Positions 5,333 through 5,380 of a DNA stretch of 5,380 nt are shown piece after piece. Every line of letters begins with the position of its first letter. Position 1 is the stretch's first letter. The stretch is taken from NCBI GenBank assembly GCA_017624795.1, contig JAGAMJ010000012.1, forward strand, positions 1 through 5,380. Direction: 5' to 3'. The notes beneath the pieces were generated by a model. That model searched no databases. It was not told the origin of the DNA and saw only the letters and a program-made list of their open reading frames with translations. A program made the translations under genes and the position numbers. The DNA is from Clostridia bacterium (GTDB lineage: Bacteria > Bacillota > Clostridia > Oscillospirales > CAG-272).

Positions 5333-5380
5333 GAGAAAAAGCAATCGAGCAAAAATTAACGCTGATGGTAAAAAAGCAGG
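5329..5380 (+). CDS. Possible VRR-NUC-type nuclease, N-terminus only (3' partial)
   Basis: An ATG overlapping the previous stop (ATGA) opens a frame that runs off the window: MREKAIEQKLTLMVKKQ. This closely resembles the usual start of phage-type VRR-NUC domain proteins (MREK.IEQKL...VK). Only 17 residues are visible and none of the catalytic residues can be seen. The only ribosome-site candidate, GAGG, sits one base from the ATG and is poor, so translation may depend on coupling to the upstream gene. A competing open frame begins at ATG 5265, which lacks a ribosome site. Confidence 0.4.
   Translation, partial: MREKAIEQKLTLMVKKQ

Overview
The window looks like a chromosomal segment of an anaerobic Bacillota (Clostridia, perhaps Oscillospiraceae-like). 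The reasons are G+C-rich genes with strong AGGAGG-type ribosome sites, an oxygen-sensitive ATP-dependent dehydratase/activase system of the kind common in clostridia, a Bacillus-type NagB, and U-rich intrinsic terminators. This placement is inference from gene content; no rRNA or other taxonomic marker is present.

Layout. (1) Bases 1-3434 carry a two-gene plus-strand operon. The first gene, cut at its 5' end, has a BadF/BadG/BcrA/BcrD ATPase (activase) domain with both Fe-S cysteines, then a cysteine motif and a DUF2229 / HgdB-like region. The second overlaps it by one base (TGATG) and is a 2-hydroxyacyl-CoA dehydratase-like protein. In many clostridia these two parts are one fused protein of roughly 1,400 residues; here they are split. 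A strong terminator follows at 3436-3474. (2) Bases 3475-3772 hold no convincing protein gene and are AT-rich. They contain a near-consensus promoter, a set of long nested inverted repeats plus a possible pseudoknot, and a UNCG-capped terminator. Together these look like a discrete structured RNA of about 225 nt. (3) Just after that terminator, with its own ribosome site, comes a small cysteine-rich ORF of unknown function (start 3773). It has no in-frame stop before the next terminator (3962-3999). (4) nagB (glucosamine-6-phosphate deaminase) lies on the minus strand at 4003-4731, with a good promoter and a candidate NagR/GntR-type operator over its -35 box. (5) From 4902 to the end are two small plus-strand genes of about 70 residues each. 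A third reading frame enters at 5329 and resembles the start of a VRR-NUC nuclease.

How the parts fit. The activase would use ATP hydrolysis to inject a low-potential electron into an Fe-S cluster on the dehydratase-like partner; the physiological substrate cannot be read from sequence. nagB is an independent amino-sugar catabolic unit that shares only a back-to-back terminator with the small cysteine-rich ORF. The least explained and most interesting part is the RNA-plus-small-ORF block at 3493-3999: promoter, structured RNA, leaky-looking terminator, ribosome site, cysteine-rich peptide.
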